Of a stretch of 64,000 nt of DNA, positions 63,863 to 64,000 are shown piece by piece (position 1 is the first letter of the stretch; every line of letters begins with the position of its first letter). Made by a program: the position numbers and the translations under genes. Where the stretch lies: positions 62,001-126,000 of the forward strand of contig NZ_JADFUA010000001.1 in the NCBI RefSeq assembly GCF_015223195.1. Direction: 5' to 3'. The stretch comes from Chitinilyticum piscinae (GTDB taxonomy: Bacteria > Pseudomonadota > Gammaproteobacteria > Burkholderiales > Chitinibacteraceae). The notes beneath the pieces were generated by a model. It did no database searches, had not been told where the DNA came from, and worked only from the letters and a program-made list of their open reading frames with translations.

Positions 63863-63924
63863 ACATGCACCTTCCAAAAGGTTCGTCGTGATCGCACGAC
63901 CAAAGGGTAAAACCGCAAAGGGTT

Positions 63925-63959
63925 GGCAAATGCTCAACATTTGCCGTATGTGATGTCAA
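63925..63959 (-). promoter_or_regulatory. Promoter with palindromic operator for the SDR/LtaS-like operon
   Basis: On the minus strand TTGACA (63959-63954) is followed after 17 bp by a weak -10 (TGAGCA). A perfect palindrome GGCAAATG-N5-CATTTGCC (63925-63945) covers the spacer and -10, as a repressor site would. Confidence 0.45.
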
Positions 63960-64000
63960 TCTTCAAATGAATCATGCATATCCCGATTCAGTGGCTACCG

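Overview
The window is GC-rich DNA from a bacterial chromosome, most likely a betaproteobacterium of the order Neisseriales (Chromobacteriaceae or a relative). Three things point there: the tmRNA tag reads ANDETYALAA, the RnpA N-terminus (YRF...[12 protein letters not shown]) resembles the Neisseria protein as I remember it, and dnaA-dnaN-gyrB lie in a row without recF, facing away from rpmH-rnpA-yidD-yidC. The window therefore holds the replication-origin neighbourhood, with a perfect DnaA box just upstream of dnaA.

Layout. 0.1-3.7 kb: a glutathione operon (gshA, an SMR exporter, gshB, apbE), divergent from a LysR regulator. 4.9-9.9 kb: an AraC/GyrI-type regulator, then an RstA/RstB-like two-component system, then an Asr-like lysine/alanine/serine repeat protein with an RstA-box-like site in front of it, then an exported trypsin-like protease. 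10-19.2 kb: proA, the yidC-yidD-rnpA-rpmH operon (minus strand) and dnaA-dnaN-gyrB (plus strand). 19.2-31.3 kb: accessory genes, including an AT-richer cassette (a CbtA-like zinc-ribbon protein plus an HNH nuclease) flanked by related 20-bp elements, two paralogous lipoproteins, a phosphoethanolamine-transferase-like enzyme, hydrolases, a pair of zinc-ribbon membrane proteins, and an MBL-fold protein divergent from a LysR regulator. 31.4-31.8 kb: ssrA (tmRNA).

32.9-49.0 kb (minus strand): a complete aryl polyene (APE) pigment cluster. It is a tightly packed operon with methyltransferase, half-size ketosynthase, acyltransferase, two acyl carrier proteins, a membrane protein, a fused ligase-dehydratase, glycosyltransferase, a second acyltransferase, an aromatic ammonia-lyase, thioesterase, LolA-like carrier, MMPL exporter, lipoprotein, two ketosynthases, a dehydratase and a ketoreductase. 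A lipoprotein cytochrome c-prime and a small exported protein follow it. Together these genes should make an aryl starter, extend and reduce it on carrier proteins, and place the product in the outer membrane.

49.3-63.9 kb: a large RTX repeat protein, then what looks like a second lipid pathway. It comprises a 2501-residue fully reducing type I polyketide synthase with no thioesterase, an alpha-oxoamine synthase that could release the chain onto an amino acid, and a stand-alone E2-type acyltransferase. A convergent SDR-plus-LtaS-like phosphotransferase pair follows. The gene set predicts a long-chain sphingoid-like amino-ketone lipid that may be reduced and given a polar head group. It is the most interesting system in the window.
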